Shown here one piece after another: positions 17,871 through 26,235 of a DNA stretch of 64,000 nt. A program made the position numbers and the translations under genes. How positions within the stretch are numbered: position 1 is the stretch's first letter; each line of letters starts with the position of its first letter. Source of the stretch: Sphingopyxis panaciterrulae (GTDB taxonomy: Bacteria > Pseudomonadota > Alphaproteobacteria > Sphingomonadales > Sphingomonadaceae); NCBI RefSeq assembly GCF_014199295.1, contig NZ_JACIJH010000010.1:1-64000 (forward strand), given 5' to 3'. The notes under the pieces are model-generated. The model made no database searches. It had not been told where the DNA came from and was given only the letters and a program-made list of their open reading frames with translations.

Positions 17871-18190
17871 TGATCCATCCTTCCCAGCAGATCGTCGAGA
17901 TCGTCGAAGCGCGCCTGCCAGAAACGCGTCATCCGCCCCGTCCAGTCGGCAAGCGGCGCGAGCGCGGCGGGCCGGGCGCTGTAATGCGCCTGCCGCCCCT
18001 GCTGGCGGTCGATCACCAGCCCGGCCTGCCGCAGGATGGCGAGATGCTTCGACACCGCGGGCTGCGACACGCCGGCGTCTGCCGTCAGCGCCCCGACCGT
18101 CTGCTCGCCATGCTCGCACAACCGCTCGAACAGCGCACGGCGCGTCGGATCGGCCAGCGCCCTGAACAGACTATCGCGTGTTTCGACCAT
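17867..18190 (-). CDS. ArsR-family transcriptional repressor
   Basis: A 107-residue winged-helix repressor. Helix-turn-helix at about 30-66 (TVGALTADAGVSQPAVSKHLAILRQAGLV) followed by the wing DRQQGRQAHYSA. No ELCVCD metal-binding motif, so it is not a classical arsenic sensor; it belongs to the subgroup paired with SRPBCC proteins. It heads a five-gene operon reaching 16398. Two inverted repeats just upstream (18193-18233) are likely autoregulatory operators. Confidence 0.92.
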   Translation of the reverse strand: MVETRDSLFRALADPTRRALFERLCEHGEQTVGALTADAGVSQPAVSKHLAILRQAGLVIDRQQGRQAHYSARPAALAPLADWTGRMTRFWQARFDDLDDLLGRMDQ

Positions 18191-18192
18191 GA

Positions 18193-18233
18193 ACCCATAA
18201 CCTTCTGATTATGGGTCTTCCATAACCATATGG
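18193..18233 (-). promoter_or_regulatory. Inverted-repeat operators of the ArsR operon
   Basis: ACCCATAA-N8-TTATGGGT at 18193-18216 is a perfect 8-bp inverted repeat starting 2 bp upstream of the arsR ATG, and CCATAACCATATGG at 18220-18233 is a second palindromic site. Position over the start region suits autorepression. Confidence 0.65.
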
Positions 18234-18256
18234 CTATCTATCGGTCAAGGGGTCGA

Positions 18257-19339
18257 TTATCCCATCGCGCCCAGCGCCAGCAGCAGCGACATGAACAATG
18301 TCACCGCCAGGGCGCAAAAGACGAGGAGTAGCGTCATGCGCGCGAGCGACCCGATCCGCGACGAGCGATAGGCGCCGCGCAACTGGCGATACATGTGGAA
18401 GGGCACGTAGAGCACCGCGAGGCTGGTTACCCATCCGCCGATCGCGGTCATCCCCAGCAGGCGCACGACGACGAACAGCAGCAGCATGAAGCTGATCGAA
18501 TAAGTGACGAAGACGAAATGATCATAGGCGTGGAACCGCCGGCTGAACGGGTAGAGCAGCCACAGGAAGGGAATCGACAGCGGAATCAGCGCCCAGGCGA
18601 ATTTATAGGCGTTCGCCTGCACCTTGTAGAGCATCAGGCCGGGATTGGTCTGCGCCTTGGCGATGCCATGGTCGACGAAGGCGATTCCCGTCTCGATCCG
18701 GGCGCGCTCGAAGCGTCCCTCGTCGCCCGTCTTGTCCGCGCTCGCGGAGGCGTCGTGGTCGAGCAGGCCCAGAAATTCGGCGCTTTGCATCAGCGTGTGG
18801 CGCTGATCGGTCAGCAGCTTGCGCTGCTCGGCGGAGAGATCGGCCCTGGCGAGCCGGGTGTCGATCGTCGACACCTCCTGCTCGAGCCGCGAGCGGACCG
18901 CGCTCGTTTCGGTCTGGTCCGCGACCATCTCCTGCAGCCCGTGGCCCGAGCCGCTGCCGACGAAGGACAGCACCGCATAGGTCAGGAAGACCGCGAACAG
19001 GAACAGCGACAGCGGCGAGATGAAGCGGGCGCGCTCGCCGTGGATATAGCGACGCGTCAGGTCGCCGGGGCGCCAGGCGAGCAGCGGCAGCGTGTTCCAC
19101 AGCTTGCCCTCGAAATGGAAGATCGCGTGGACCAGATCGTGGCCGATCGCGGCGAAGCTGCGGTGGACGTCGACGCGCTGGCCGCAGCGGTGGCAATGCG
19201 ATCCGATCAGCGTTGTGCCGCAATTGCGGCAGCGCTCGCCCGCATGCCCGCCCGCCGCTTCGCCATGGCGCGGTTCGAGCGCGGCGCTCGCCAGCCCCGC
19301 GGTCACCGCCGCCCCGATGCCTTCGATATCCCCGCTCAT
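18257..19339 (-). CDS. DUF3667 zinc-ribbon membrane protein
   Basis: A 360-residue protein with an N-terminal zinc ribbon (Cys37, Cys40, Cys49, Cys52 in CRNCG...CHRCGQ) followed by the DUF3667 segment HDLVHAIFHFEGKLWNTL and four to five predicted membrane helices (about 108-128, 235-260, 280-300, 335-358). A charged soluble loop, about 130-230, may be coiled coil. Function unknown. It is divergent from proA with 78 bp between starts. Confidence 0.82.
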   Translation of the reverse strand: MSGDIEGIGAAVTAGLASAALEPRHGEAAGGHAGERCRNCGTTLIGSHCHRCGQRVDVHRSFAAIGHDLVHAIFHFEGKLWNTLPLLAWRPGDLTRRYIHGERARFISPLSLFLFAVFLTYAVLSFVGSGSGHGLQEMVADQTETSAVRSRLEQEVSTIDTRLARADLSAEQRKLLTDQRHTLMQSAEFLGLLDHDASASADKTGDEGRFERARIETGIAFVDHGIAKAQTNPGLMLYKVQANAYKFAWALIPLSIPFLWLLYPFSRRFHAYDHFVFVTYSISFMLLLFVVVRLLGMTAIGGWVTSLAVLYVPFHMYRQLRGAYRSSRIGSLARMTLLLVFCALAVTLFMSLLLALGAMG

Positions 19340-19417
19340 GCTGCCTGCCTAAAGCGAGGCGGGCGGCGACGCAACGGGCCTTTCGTCCGCGCCGCAAAGC
19401 GTGATAGGGCGAAGGTC

Positions 19418-20701
19418 ATGAGCACCGAGACGCTGATAGAACCGCCCCTTCAGGACGCCGACGCGCTGATCGCCGACATGGGCGGGCGCGCGCGCGCCGC
19501 TGCAAAAATCATGGCGACCGCACCGACCGCGAAGAAGGCCGAAGGCCTGCGCGCCGCCGCGGCGCAGCTTCGCGGGCAGGCGGACGCGATCCTCGACGCC
19601 AATGCCCGCGACATGACGGCGGGCGAGGCGAACGGGCTGACGTCGGCGATGCTCGACCGGCTGCGGCTCGACGCGGGCCGGCTCGGCGGGATCGCCGACG
19701 CGGTCGAGGCGATCGCCGCCCTTCCCGACCCGGTCGGCGCCGAGGTCGACCGGGCGGAGCGCCCCAACGGGCTGGTGCTGCGCCGCGTGCGCGTGCCGCT
19801 GGGCGTGATCGGCATCATCTATGAAAGCCGGCCCAATGTGACCGCCGACGCCGCGGCGCTGGGACTGATGTCGGGCAATGCGGTGATTCTGCGCGGCGGC
19901 AGCGAGGCGGTGCGTTCGAACCGCGCGATCCACGCCGCGCTCGCCGCCGGGCTGTCCGAGGCGGGGCTTCCCGCCGAGGCGGTGCAACTCGTCCCGACGC
20001 AGGACCGGGCCGCGGTCGGCGCGCTGCTGCGCGCGCAGGGGCTGGTCGACATCATCATTCCTCGCGGCGGCAAGGGTCTGGTCGCACGCGTGCAGGACGA
20101 GGCGCGGGTGCCGGTGCTCGCGCATCTCGACGGCATCTGCCACACCTATATCGACGCTGCCGCCGACCCCGACACCGCGGTCGCGCTCGCGGTCAACGCC
20201 AAGATGCGCCGTACCGGCATCTGCGGCGCGACCGAGACGATCCTGATCGACCGCGCCTATGCCGCGCCGCGCGCCATCGTCGACGCGCTGGTCGCCGCGG
20301 GGTGCGAGGTGCGCGGCGACACGGACATCGCGGCGCTGAGCCCGCACGTCACCCCGGCGAGCGCGACCGACTGGGACTGCGAATATCTCGACGCGATCGT
20401 CTCGATCGCCGCGGTCGACGGGGTCGCGGGCGCGCTCGCGCATATCGACGCCCATTCGAGCCGCCACACCGACGCGATCGTCACCGAGGACGCCGCCGCC
20501 GCAGACCGCTTCCTCGCCGAGGTCGACAGCGCGATCGTCATGCACAACGCCTCGACCCAGTTCGCCGACGGCGGCGAGTTCGGCCTGGGGGCGGAGATCG
20601 GCATCGCGACGGGGCGCCTCCACGCGCGCGGGCCGGTCGCTCTCGAAGGGCTGACGACCTACAAATGGCTGGTGCACGGGACCGGCCAGACGCGTCCTTG
20701 A
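19418..20701 (+). CDS. proA: Glutamate-5-semialdehyde dehydrogenase (gamma-glutamyl phosphate reductase)
   Basis: Reduces gamma-glutamyl phosphate to glutamate semialdehyde with NADPH in proline synthesis. The 427-residue protein shows the aldehyde-dehydrogenase superfamily motifs GVIGIIYESRPNVT (129-142), VILRGGSEA, PRGGKGL and the catalytic Cys269 in RTGICGATE. Length matches the family (about 420). A very long upstream open frame is only a shadow; the ATG at 19418 is followed by a normal ProA N-terminus. proB is not adjacent. In relatives nadD follows directly; here a toxin-antitoxin pair lies between. Confidence 0.96.
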   Translation: MSTETLIEPPLQDADALIADMGGRARAAAKIMATAPTAKKAEGLRAAAAQLRGQADAILDANARDMTAGEANGLTSAMLDRLRLDAGRLGGIADAVEAIAALPDPVGAEVDRAERPNGLVLRRVRVPLGVIGIIYESRPNVTADAAALGLMSGNAVILRGGSEAVRSNRAIHAALAAGLSEAGLPAEAVQLVPTQDRAAVGALLRAQGLVDIIIPRGGKGLVARVQDEARVPVLAHLDGICHTYIDAAADPDTAVALAVNAKMRRTGICGATETILIDRAYAAPRAIVDALVAAGCEVRGDTDIAALSPHVTPASATDWDCEYLDAIVSIAAVDGVAGALAHIDAHSSRHTDAIVTEDAAAADRFLAEVDSAIVMHNASTQFADGGEFGLGAEIGIATGRLHARGPVALEGLTTYKWLVHGTGQTRP

Positions 20702-20706
20702 ATCAT

Positions 20707-20716
20707 TTGTATACAA
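20707..20716 (+). promoter_or_regulatory. Palindrome upstream of the antitoxin gene
   Basis: TTGTATACAA, a perfect 10-bp palindrome 16 bp before the antitoxin ATG and 5 bp after the proA stop codon. The patch is AT-rich compared with the flanks. Likely operator for the ribbon-helix-helix antitoxin. Confidence 0.5.
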
Positions 20717-20732
20717 GTGATACATTACGGCC

Positions 20733-21005
20733 ATGACCAGGCATTCCGTCATCTCGACACGTATCGATGCCGACACCATGGCGCTGATGGACAACCTCGC
20801 TACGGCGCAGGGTCGCAGCAGGGCCTGGCTGGTCGCGCAGGCCGTGCGCGAATATGCCGAACGCGAAGCCGAAATGCTGGCTTTTATCGAAGAGGGCGAA
20901 CGATCCGCTCGCGAGGAGCCTCTGATCTCCGCCGAAGAGATGCAGGAATGGATTGCCGCCAAGCGGAGGGAAATCCGGGCCAAGCGAAATAAAGACGCGG
21001 CGTGA
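20733..21005 (+). CDS. Ribbon-helix-helix antitoxin (CopG/RelB-like)
   Basis: A 90-residue antitoxin. The N-terminal ribbon-helix-helix is visible in HSVISTRIDADTMALMDNLATAQGRSRAWLVAQAVREYAERE, and the C-terminal half (about 45-90) is acidic then basic, typical of a toxin-wrapping tail. The ATG lies 31 bp after the proA stop. It overlaps the toxin gene by 4 bp, the usual type II toxin-antitoxin arrangement. Expected to neutralise the toxin and repress the module through the palindrome at 20707. Confidence 0.88.
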   Translation: MTRHSVISTRIDADTMALMDNLATAQGRSRAWLVAQAVREYAEREAEMLAFIEEGERSAREEPLISAEEMQEWIAAKRREIRAKRNKDAA

Positions 21006-21289
21006 CGCCGGTTCACTGGTCCCGTCTTTCACGTCAAGACCTGAACAGTGCGGTTGATCGTCAAGTCGATGCGAATTTCGACATGGCGGACGCCCTGCTC
21101 GAAGAAGCGGCCAAAGCAACTGTTTTCCTCGCCACCTCGCCCCGCGGCGGCACACCGGTCGGCGCGCAAGGCCGGCGAAAATGGCGTCTCGGAAGGCTGC
21201 CATACGCCCTGATCTACCACGTCGATTCGAAACGCGTTCTGACCCTCCGAGTCTCGCATTTGCGCAGCGACTGGCAAACCCTGCCGTGA
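21002..21289 (+). CDS. RelE/ParE-superfamily toxin
   Basis: A 95-residue toxin with the ParE/RelE pattern VHWSRLSRQDLNSAVD at the start and GRRKWRLGRLPYALIYHVDSKRVLTLRVSH in the second half, the last being the conserved beta-strand core. GTG start at 21002 overlapping the antitoxin stop. Its own stop overlaps the GTG of nadD by 4 bp, so toxin and nadD translation are physically coupled. ParE types poison gyrase and RelE types cut mRNA; which applies cannot be told. Confidence 0.85.
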   Translation: MTPVHWSRLSRQDLNSAVDRQVDANFDMADALLEEAAKATVFLATSPRGGTPVGAQGRRKWRLGRLPYALIYHVDSKRVLTLRVSHLRSDWQTLP

Positions 21290-21939
21290 TCGCCACCGGC
21301 CTTCTCGGCGGCAGCTTCAACCCGGCGCATCGCGGGCACCGGGCGATCAGCCTGAATGCCATCGATGCGCTCGGCCTCGACGAATTGTGGTGGCTGGTGT
21401 CGCCGGGCAATCCGCTGAAGCCCGCGAAGGGCATGGCGCCGCTGTCCGCCCGCCTCGCCGCGGCGCAGCGGATGGCGCGGCGTTCGCCGATCCGCGCGAC
21501 AGCGATCGAAGCCGAACTCGGCACGCGCTACACCGTCGATACGCTGAAGAAGCTGATCCGCCGCTATCCGAATCGCCGTTTCATCTGGATCATGGGCGCC
21601 GATAATCTGGCCCAGTTGCCCCGCTGGCGCGACTGGCGGGGAATCGCGCGATTGATGCCGATTGCGGTCGTCGCGCGGCCGGGCTATAATGGCCGCACCC
21701 ACGCCGTGCAGGCGATGGGCTGGCTGCGGCGCTTCGTCCGGCCCACAGGCCAGAAGCTTCATTGGACGGACTGGAGACCGCCCGCCCTCGTGTTCCTGCG
21801 ATTTTCGCCCGACGTGCGATCCGCAACTGCGATACGGCAGGCCGACCCCCGCTGGTTCGAACGCCTTGAAGGCCGCGCGCCGCGCGACCCGATTACGCGT
21901 TCGCGCCGGGGGATCTCCGAAAGGAAAGGACCCGCTTGA
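21286..21939 (+). CDS. nadD: Nicotinate-nucleotide adenylyltransferase
   Basis: Adenylates nicotinate mononucleotide in NAD synthesis. Of 217 residues, the nucleotidyltransferase signature GLLGGSFNPAHRGH (5-18) and the C-terminal SATAIR-type motif (RSATAIRQ, equivalent to ISSTxIR) are clear. The likely start is GTG at 21286-21288, overlapping the toxin stop; a longer in-frame reading would begin inside the toxin gene and adds unrelated residues. The stop overlaps the TTG start of rsfS. Essential in most bacteria, so its coupling to a toxin-antitoxin module is noteworthy. Confidence 0.93.
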   Translation: MIATGLLGGSFNPAHRGHRAISLNAIDALGLDELWWLVSPGNPLKPAKGMAPLSARLAAAQRMARRSPIRATAIEAELGTRYTVDTLKKLIRRYPNRRFIWIMGADNLAQLPRWRDWRGIARLMPIAVVARPGYNGRTHAVQAMGWLRRFVRPTGQKLHWTDWRPPALVFLRFSPDVRSATAIRQADPRWFERLEGRAPRDPITRSRRGISERKGPA

Positions 21940-22334
21940 TAGCCGCCGACAAGGATGCCGCGCCCGGCGCCGCACCCGCAAAAGACAGCGTGGACGCGCT
22001 CCACGCGCTGATCCTCCACCAGCTCGACGAGGATCAGGCCCAGGAAACCATTTCCATCCCGCTCGCCGGCAAGAGCAGCATCGCCGATCATATGGTGATC
22101 GCGAGCGGCCGGTCGACGCGCCATGTCTCGGCCATCGCCGACAAGCTGGCGCAGCGGATCAAGCAGGAGGCGGGCCGCAGCGTCCGCGTCGAAGGGTTGC
22201 CCAACGCCGACTGGGTGCTGATCGACGCCGGCGACGTGATCGTCCACCTGTTCCGGCCCGAAGTGCGCAGCTTCTACAACCTCGAGCGCATGTGGTCGTT
22301 CGGCGACGCGCCGCCGGTCGCGGCGGTGAATTGA
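21936..22334 (+). CDS. rsfS: Ribosomal silencing factor RsfS
   Basis: Binds ribosomal protein uL14 and blocks subunit joining in stationary phase. 132 residues with the family signature SSIADHMVIASGRSTRHVSAIADKL and NADWVLIDAGDVIVHLFRPEVRSFYNLE. TTG start at 21936 preceded by AAAGGAAAGGA and overlapping the nadD stop (TTGA). The nadD-rsfS-rlmH order is a conserved chromosomal cluster. Confidence 0.94.
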   Translation: MIAADKDAAPGAAPAKDSVDALHALILHQLDEDQAQETISIPLAGKSSIADHMVIASGRSTRHVSAIADKLAQRIKQEAGRSVRVEGLPNADWVLIDAGDVIVHLFRPEVRSFYNLERMWSFGDAPPVAAVN

Positions 22335-22433
22335 CGTTTTTGCGGCGTCGAGGCTAGACCGGTCGCAAGGCTGACGCGCAGCGAGGTGGAAATGAAGTTC
22401 GTGACATCCTCCATCGTCATCCTGACCCTCCAT

Positions 22434-22537
22434 CATCACCCTGAACTGGTTTCAGGGTCCATGGCCCGTCCTTGAATGAAAGGCAGCGTCGAAGGAGAGG
22501 TTCGGCCATGGATGCTGAAACAAGCCCAGCATGACGA
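22434..22537. repeat. Palindromic repeat between rsfS and rlmH
   Basis: Inverted arms at 22434-22466 and 22504-22537 with CCTGAACTGGTTTCAGG / GCTGAAACAAGCCCAGC and shared inner CCATGGCC. Same family as 40191-40294. The 290-bp gap 22335-22624 holds nothing else recognisable. Confidence 0.8.
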
Positions 22538-22624
22538 TCTCCATGTGATGAATTTCCGTTTCAGGTGACTAGGGTCAGGGGTGCCATGGACCGCAGCGCG
22601 AAGATCGGCGGAGGCTGACGCCCC

Positions 22625-23053
22625 ATGCTCCTCCACATCATCGCGCGGGGACGCATCGGGCGCGGGCCGGAGGCCGAGCTGGTCGCGCGCTACATGAAGC
22701 GCGTGAGTTGGGCGCAGAAGATGTCCGAGCTTCCCGATACCGGCGGGCGCGTCCCCGTCCCGCAGGACAACAGCCGCACCGTGCTGCTCGACGAGGGCGG
22801 CGAGCAGCTATCCTCGCTCGAATTCGCCAAATTGCTCGAAACATGGCGCGACGGCGGGGTGCGCGAGACCCGCTTCTGCCTCGGCGCGGCCGACGGCTTC
22901 ACGCCCGAGGAGCGCGCGGGCGCCGACATGGTCATCGCCTTCGGCCGCGCGACCTGGCCGCATCTGATGGCGCGCGCGATGCTTGCCGAACAATTGTGGC
23001 GCGCGACGAGCATCCTTGCCGGCCATCCCTATCATCGCGAGGGCCGGCAATGA
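22625..23053 (+). CDS. rlmH: 23S rRNA (pseudouridine1915-N3) methyltransferase
   Basis: SPOUT-class methyltransferase modifying helix 69 of 23S rRNA. 142 residues; the trefoil-knot motifs are TRFCLGAADGF (about 84-94) and the C-terminal LMARAMLAEQLWRATSILAGHPYHR, which ends with the family's invariant PYHR. Slightly shorter than many homologues (about 155). Its stop overlaps the ATG of the envC-like gene. Confidence 0.95.
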   Translation: MLLHIIARGRIGRGPEAELVARYMKRVSWAQKMSELPDTGGRVPVPQDNSRTVLLDEGGEQLSSLEFAKLLETWRDGGVRETRFCLGAADGFTPEERAGADMVIAFGRATWPHLMARAMLAEQLWRATSILAGHPYHREGRQ

Positions 23054-24264
23054 GGCGCGCGCTCGCCGCGCTGGCGGGTCTTGCTGCCCTGGCGGGCGGC
23101 GCGCTGGCACTCGCGCAGGCGGACGTGTTCGATCCGCAGGCCATCGCCGCGCGCGAGCGCGCGCAACTGATCGCCGCCAAGCATCAGTCGACAGAGGCCA
23201 TGGCGCGCAGCGGTGCGCTCGAAGCGCAGGCGCAAAAGGCGACCAACGCGGCCGACCGGCTGAAGAAGCGTGCCGCGGCGCTCGCTGCGCGCATCCAGGC
23301 GGCCGAGGCCGACATCGACGCCGGCGAAGCGCGCGTCGCGCTGGTGAACCGCCGCCTCGCGCTGCGGCAGGCGCGGCTCGCCGAGCAGCAAAAGCCGCTG
23401 CTCGAACTCGCGGCCTCGCTCCAGCAGCTTTCGCGCCAGCCGCCGGTCACGGTGCTCGCGCAGCCGGGGTCGCTGCGCGACATGGTGCATGCCCGCGCCG
23501 TGCTCGATGCGGTAATGCCCGTCATCCAGAAGCGCACCGCGGGCGTGCGTGCCGAACTCGCGGGCCTCAGGCAGACGCACCGGCAACAGGCGGTCGCGCT
23601 TCGGGCGCTCGCCGCGAGCAAGACGGAACTGGCCGACCGCCGCGACGAGCTGACCCGGCTCGAGAATGAGGGACGCATCCACGCCCGCGAGTTGATGAGC
23701 AGCGCCCGGCTCGAAGCCGACCGCGCGCTCGGCCTGGGTGAGAAGGCGCGCGATATCGTCGAACTGATGGACGCGCTGGAAGCCGACAGCGCGGTGCGCG
23801 AGGAACTGGCGGCGCTGGCCGGGCCCCTGCCCCGCCCGCGCGATCCGACGCGCGCCGCCATCGCCGCAGCGCCACCGGTCGCCGAGACCGTGCGGCCGAT
23901 ACGCGGCGCCTATCGCCTGCCCGTCGTCGGGCGAATCGTCGCGGGGCTGGGCGAGGTGAACGAAAGCGGGGTGCGCTCGCGCGGCATCACCGTCGTCGCA
24001 CGCCCCGGAGGCCAGGTCGTCACGCCGGCGTCCGGCCGCGTCAGCTTCGCCGGCGACTACAAGGGCTATGGCAAGATCGTCATCATCGACCATGGCGGCG
24101 GCTGGACCTCGCTGCTGACCGGCATGATCGCCCTGTCGGTCAGCGTCGGCGACACGCTGGACGCCGGCGCCCCGGTCGGCCGCGCCGGATCGGACGACAG
24201 CCGCATCACCATCGAGCTGCGCCGCGCCGGACGGCCCGTCGACGTCGCCGCGATGATGGGGTGA
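23050..24264 (+). CDS. EnvC-like murein hydrolase activator with degenerate LytM domain
   Basis: Periplasmic protein of 404 residues: signal peptide (1-23), long coiled-coil region rich in Ala/Glu/Arg (about 30-260), and a C-terminal LytM/M23 domain (about 290-400). The catalytic His/Asp and HxH of active M23 peptidases are missing; the positions read ESGVRSRG and WTSLLTG, so it should not cut peptidoglycan itself. E. coli EnvC is likewise inactive and activates amidases. ATG at 23050 overlaps the rlmH stop. Followed by ctpA, a pairing conserved in alphaproteobacteria. Confidence 0.9.
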   Translation: MRRALAALAGLAALAGGALALAQADVFDPQAIAARERAQLIAAKHQSTEAMARSGALEAQAQKATNAADRLKKRAAALAARIQAAEADIDAGEARVALVNRRLALRQARLAEQQKPLLELAASLQQLSRQPPVTVLAQPGSLRDMVHARAVLDAVMPVIQKRTAGVRAELAGLRQTHRQQAVALRALAASKTELADRRDELTRLENEGRIHARELMSSARLEADRALGLGEKARDIVELMDALEADSAVREELAALAGPLPRPRDPTRAAIAAAPPVAETVRPIRGAYRLPVVGRIVAGLGEVNESGVRSRGITVVARPGGQVVTPASGRVSFAGDYKGYGKIVIIDHGGGWTSLLTGMIALSVSVGDTLDAGAPVGRAGSDDSRITIELRRAGRPVDVAAMMG

Positions 24265-24354
24265 GCGCCGATCCTTTCCAGGACGCGCAAAGCGGTTGGA
24301 CGCGCGCGCGGCGGGGCGTATAAGCGGCGCTTCCCGCAAGGACGAAGGACGCCC

Positions 24355-25734
24355 ATGACCGAATCGACCAAGACCCCATCCTCCGGGCGCCGCTTCGCCC
24401 TCTGGCAGGGCGCCGCGGCCCTCAGCACGCTCGCGCTCGTGCCGCTGGCGACCGGGGCGATGGCCAGCGTCGACGCCTCGACCACCGACGAGATTTCGCG
24501 CTTCATGGACGTGCTGCTGGAGGTGAAGGCCAATTATGTCGAGCCGGTCAGCGACGAGACGCTGATCGACGGCGCGATCAACGGCATGCTCGCCAGTCTC
24601 GACCCTCATTCGGGCTATCTCGACGCCAGCGACTATTCGAACCTGCGCACCCAGACCGACGGCGAATATGGCGGGCTGGGCCTGTCGGTGACGATGGAGG
24701 ACGGGGTGGTCAAGGTGATCGCGCCGACCGCCGACACCCCCGCCGACCGTGCCGGCATCAAGGCGGGCGATTATATCACGCATATCGACGGCCAGCTCAT
24801 CTTTGGCATGACGCTGGACGAGGCGGTCGCGCAGATGCGCGGGCGGCCCGGCACCAAGATCGAGATCACCGTGGTGCGCGAGGGGCAGGACAAGCCGCTG
24901 GAACTGACGCTGACGCGCGAGATCATCGACCTCAAGCCCGTGAAATGGGAAGTGAAGGACGATGTCGGCGTGCTGACGATCAGCAGCTTTTCGGCCGACG
25001 CCACCACCGACCTGAAGGCGGCGATGGTCGCGGTCGAGAAATCGCTGGGCCGCGCGCCGCGCGGCTGGATTCTCGACCTGCGCTCGAACCCCGGCGGGCT
25101 GCTCGACGAAGCGGTCGGGGTCAGCGACATCTTCCTAGAGCGCGGCGAGATCGTGTCGCAGCGCGGGCGCCGCAAGGGCGATATCGAACGCTATTTCGCC
25201 GAACCCGGCGATCTGGCGCAGGGCGAGCCGGTGATCGTGCTGATCGACGCGGGTTCGGCCTCGGCCTCCGAAATCGTTGCCGGCGCGCTGCAGGATCAGC
25301 ATCGCGCGCTGGTCATGGGCGAACGCAGCTTCGGCAAGGGGTCGGTGCAGACGGTGCTGCCGCTGACCGACACCACCGCGCTCCGCCTGACCACCGCGCG
25401 CTATTACACACCGTCGGGCCGCAGCGTGCAGGAAGGCGGCATCGACCCCGACATCCGGGTGCCGCAATTGTCCGATCCCGATTATGCCTCGCGCCCCTCT
25501 TTCCGCGAAAGCGATCTGCGCCGTCACCTGATCAACGAGAAGAAGGTCGACAATGCGCTGCTCGAGAAGGACGAAAAGGCCGACCCGCGCTTCACCGCGA
25601 CCGCGGAGGAATTGAAGACGAAGGGCATCGAGGATTTCCAGCTCCATTATGCGCTGGAAACCATTGGTCGCATCGGCCCGCAGGCCGCCCGCATGGCGCA
25701 GCGCGGCAAGCCCGCCGCGGCGCCGCGCAACTGA
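24355..25734 (+). CDS. ctpA: S41-family carboxyl-terminal processing protease
   Basis: Serine protease of 459 residues in the cell envelope. Signal or anchor segment at about 14-37, PDZ domain at about 105-185, and a protease core with nucleophile Ser305 (DAGSASASEI) and general base Lys328 (SFGKGSVQ). It likely trims periplasmic proteins involved in cell-wall remodelling, consistent with the envC-like gene 90 bp upstream. ATG at 24355 follows AAGGACG. Confidence 0.95.
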   Translation: MTESTKTPSSGRRFALWQGAAALSTLALVPLATGAMASVDASTTDEISRFMDVLLEVKANYVEPVSDETLIDGAINGMLASLDPHSGYLDASDYSNLRTQTDGEYGGLGLSVTMEDGVVKVIAPTADTPADRAGIKAGDYITHIDGQLIFGMTLDEAVAQMRGRPGTKIEITVVREGQDKPLELTLTREIIDLKPVKWEVKDDVGVLTISSFSADATTDLKAAMVAVEKSLGRAPRGWILDLRSNPGGLLDEAVGVSDIFLERGEIVSQRGRRKGDIERYFAEPGDLAQGEPVIVLIDAGSASASEIVAGALQDQHRALVMGERSFGKGSVQTVLPLTDTTALRLTTARYYTPSGRSVQEGGIDPDIRVPQLSDPDYASRPSFRESDLRRHLINEKKVDNALLEKDEKADPRFTATAEELKTKGIEDFQLHYALETIGRIGPQAARMAQRGKPAAAPRN

Positions 25735-25752
25735 CCGGGCCGCGAGGGGACC

Positions 25753-26235
25753 ATGCCGACCAACCGCTACGCCGCGCCGCTGGTGGCGCTCCTCGCGCCG
25801 CTGCTCCTCTATGGCGGGGCGCTGGTGTCGCAATATGGCTTCGGCCTCTATCCGTGCGAGATGTGCTATTGGCAGCGCTGGCCGCACCAGGCCGCGATGG
25901 TGCTCGCCGCGCTCGCGCTGCTGCTGCGCCGGAACGATGCCGCGATGCGGACATTGACCCTGCTTGCCGCGCTGGCCATCGCGATCAGCGGGCTGATCGG
26001 CATCTTCCACGCCGGGGTCGAATATGGGTTCTGGGAAGGGCTGACGACGTGCAGCACGACGCAGAGCGGCCCGGTCACGCTCGACAGCATCATGGCCGCG
26101 CCGCTGATCCGCTGCGACGTGCCGCAATGGACGCTGTTGGGCATCTCGCTCGCCGGCTTTAACGCGATCATCTCGCTCGCCGCGGCGGCGCTCGTCTTGA
26201 CCTTGCTCCGCCGCCGGCCCACATCGGCGACATGA
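25753..26235 (+). CDS. dsbB: Disulfide bond formation protein B
   Basis: Inner-membrane quinone reductase that reoxidises DsbA. 160 residues with four predicted helices. The first redox pair is Cys35-Cys38 (PCEMCYWQRW) and the second pair is in the periplasmic loop (TTCSTT and IRCDV). Lies 18 bp after ctpA and overlaps coq7 by 4 bp. Confidence 0.93.
   Translation: MPTNRYAAPLVALLAPLLLYGGALVSQYGFGLYPCEMCYWQRWPHQAAMVLAALALLLRRNDAAMRTLTLLAALAIAISGLIGIFHAGVEYGFWEGLTTCSTTQSGPVTLDSIMAAPLIRCDVPQWTLLGISLAGFNAIISLAAAALVLTLLRRRPTSAT

Noticed and set aside
18395..19417. Upstream extension of proA by more than 340 codons
   Set aside because: It lies antisense to the DUF3667 gene, and the ProA fold is complete from 19418.
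21181..21285. Longer nadD start inside the toxin gene
   Set aside because: The extra residues are toxin DNA read in another frame; NadD motifs begin right after the GTG at 21286.
21843..21870. tRNA T-loop-like GGTTCGAAC sequence
   Set aside because: It lies in the nadD coding region and no cloverleaf can be built around it; no tRNA was found in the window.
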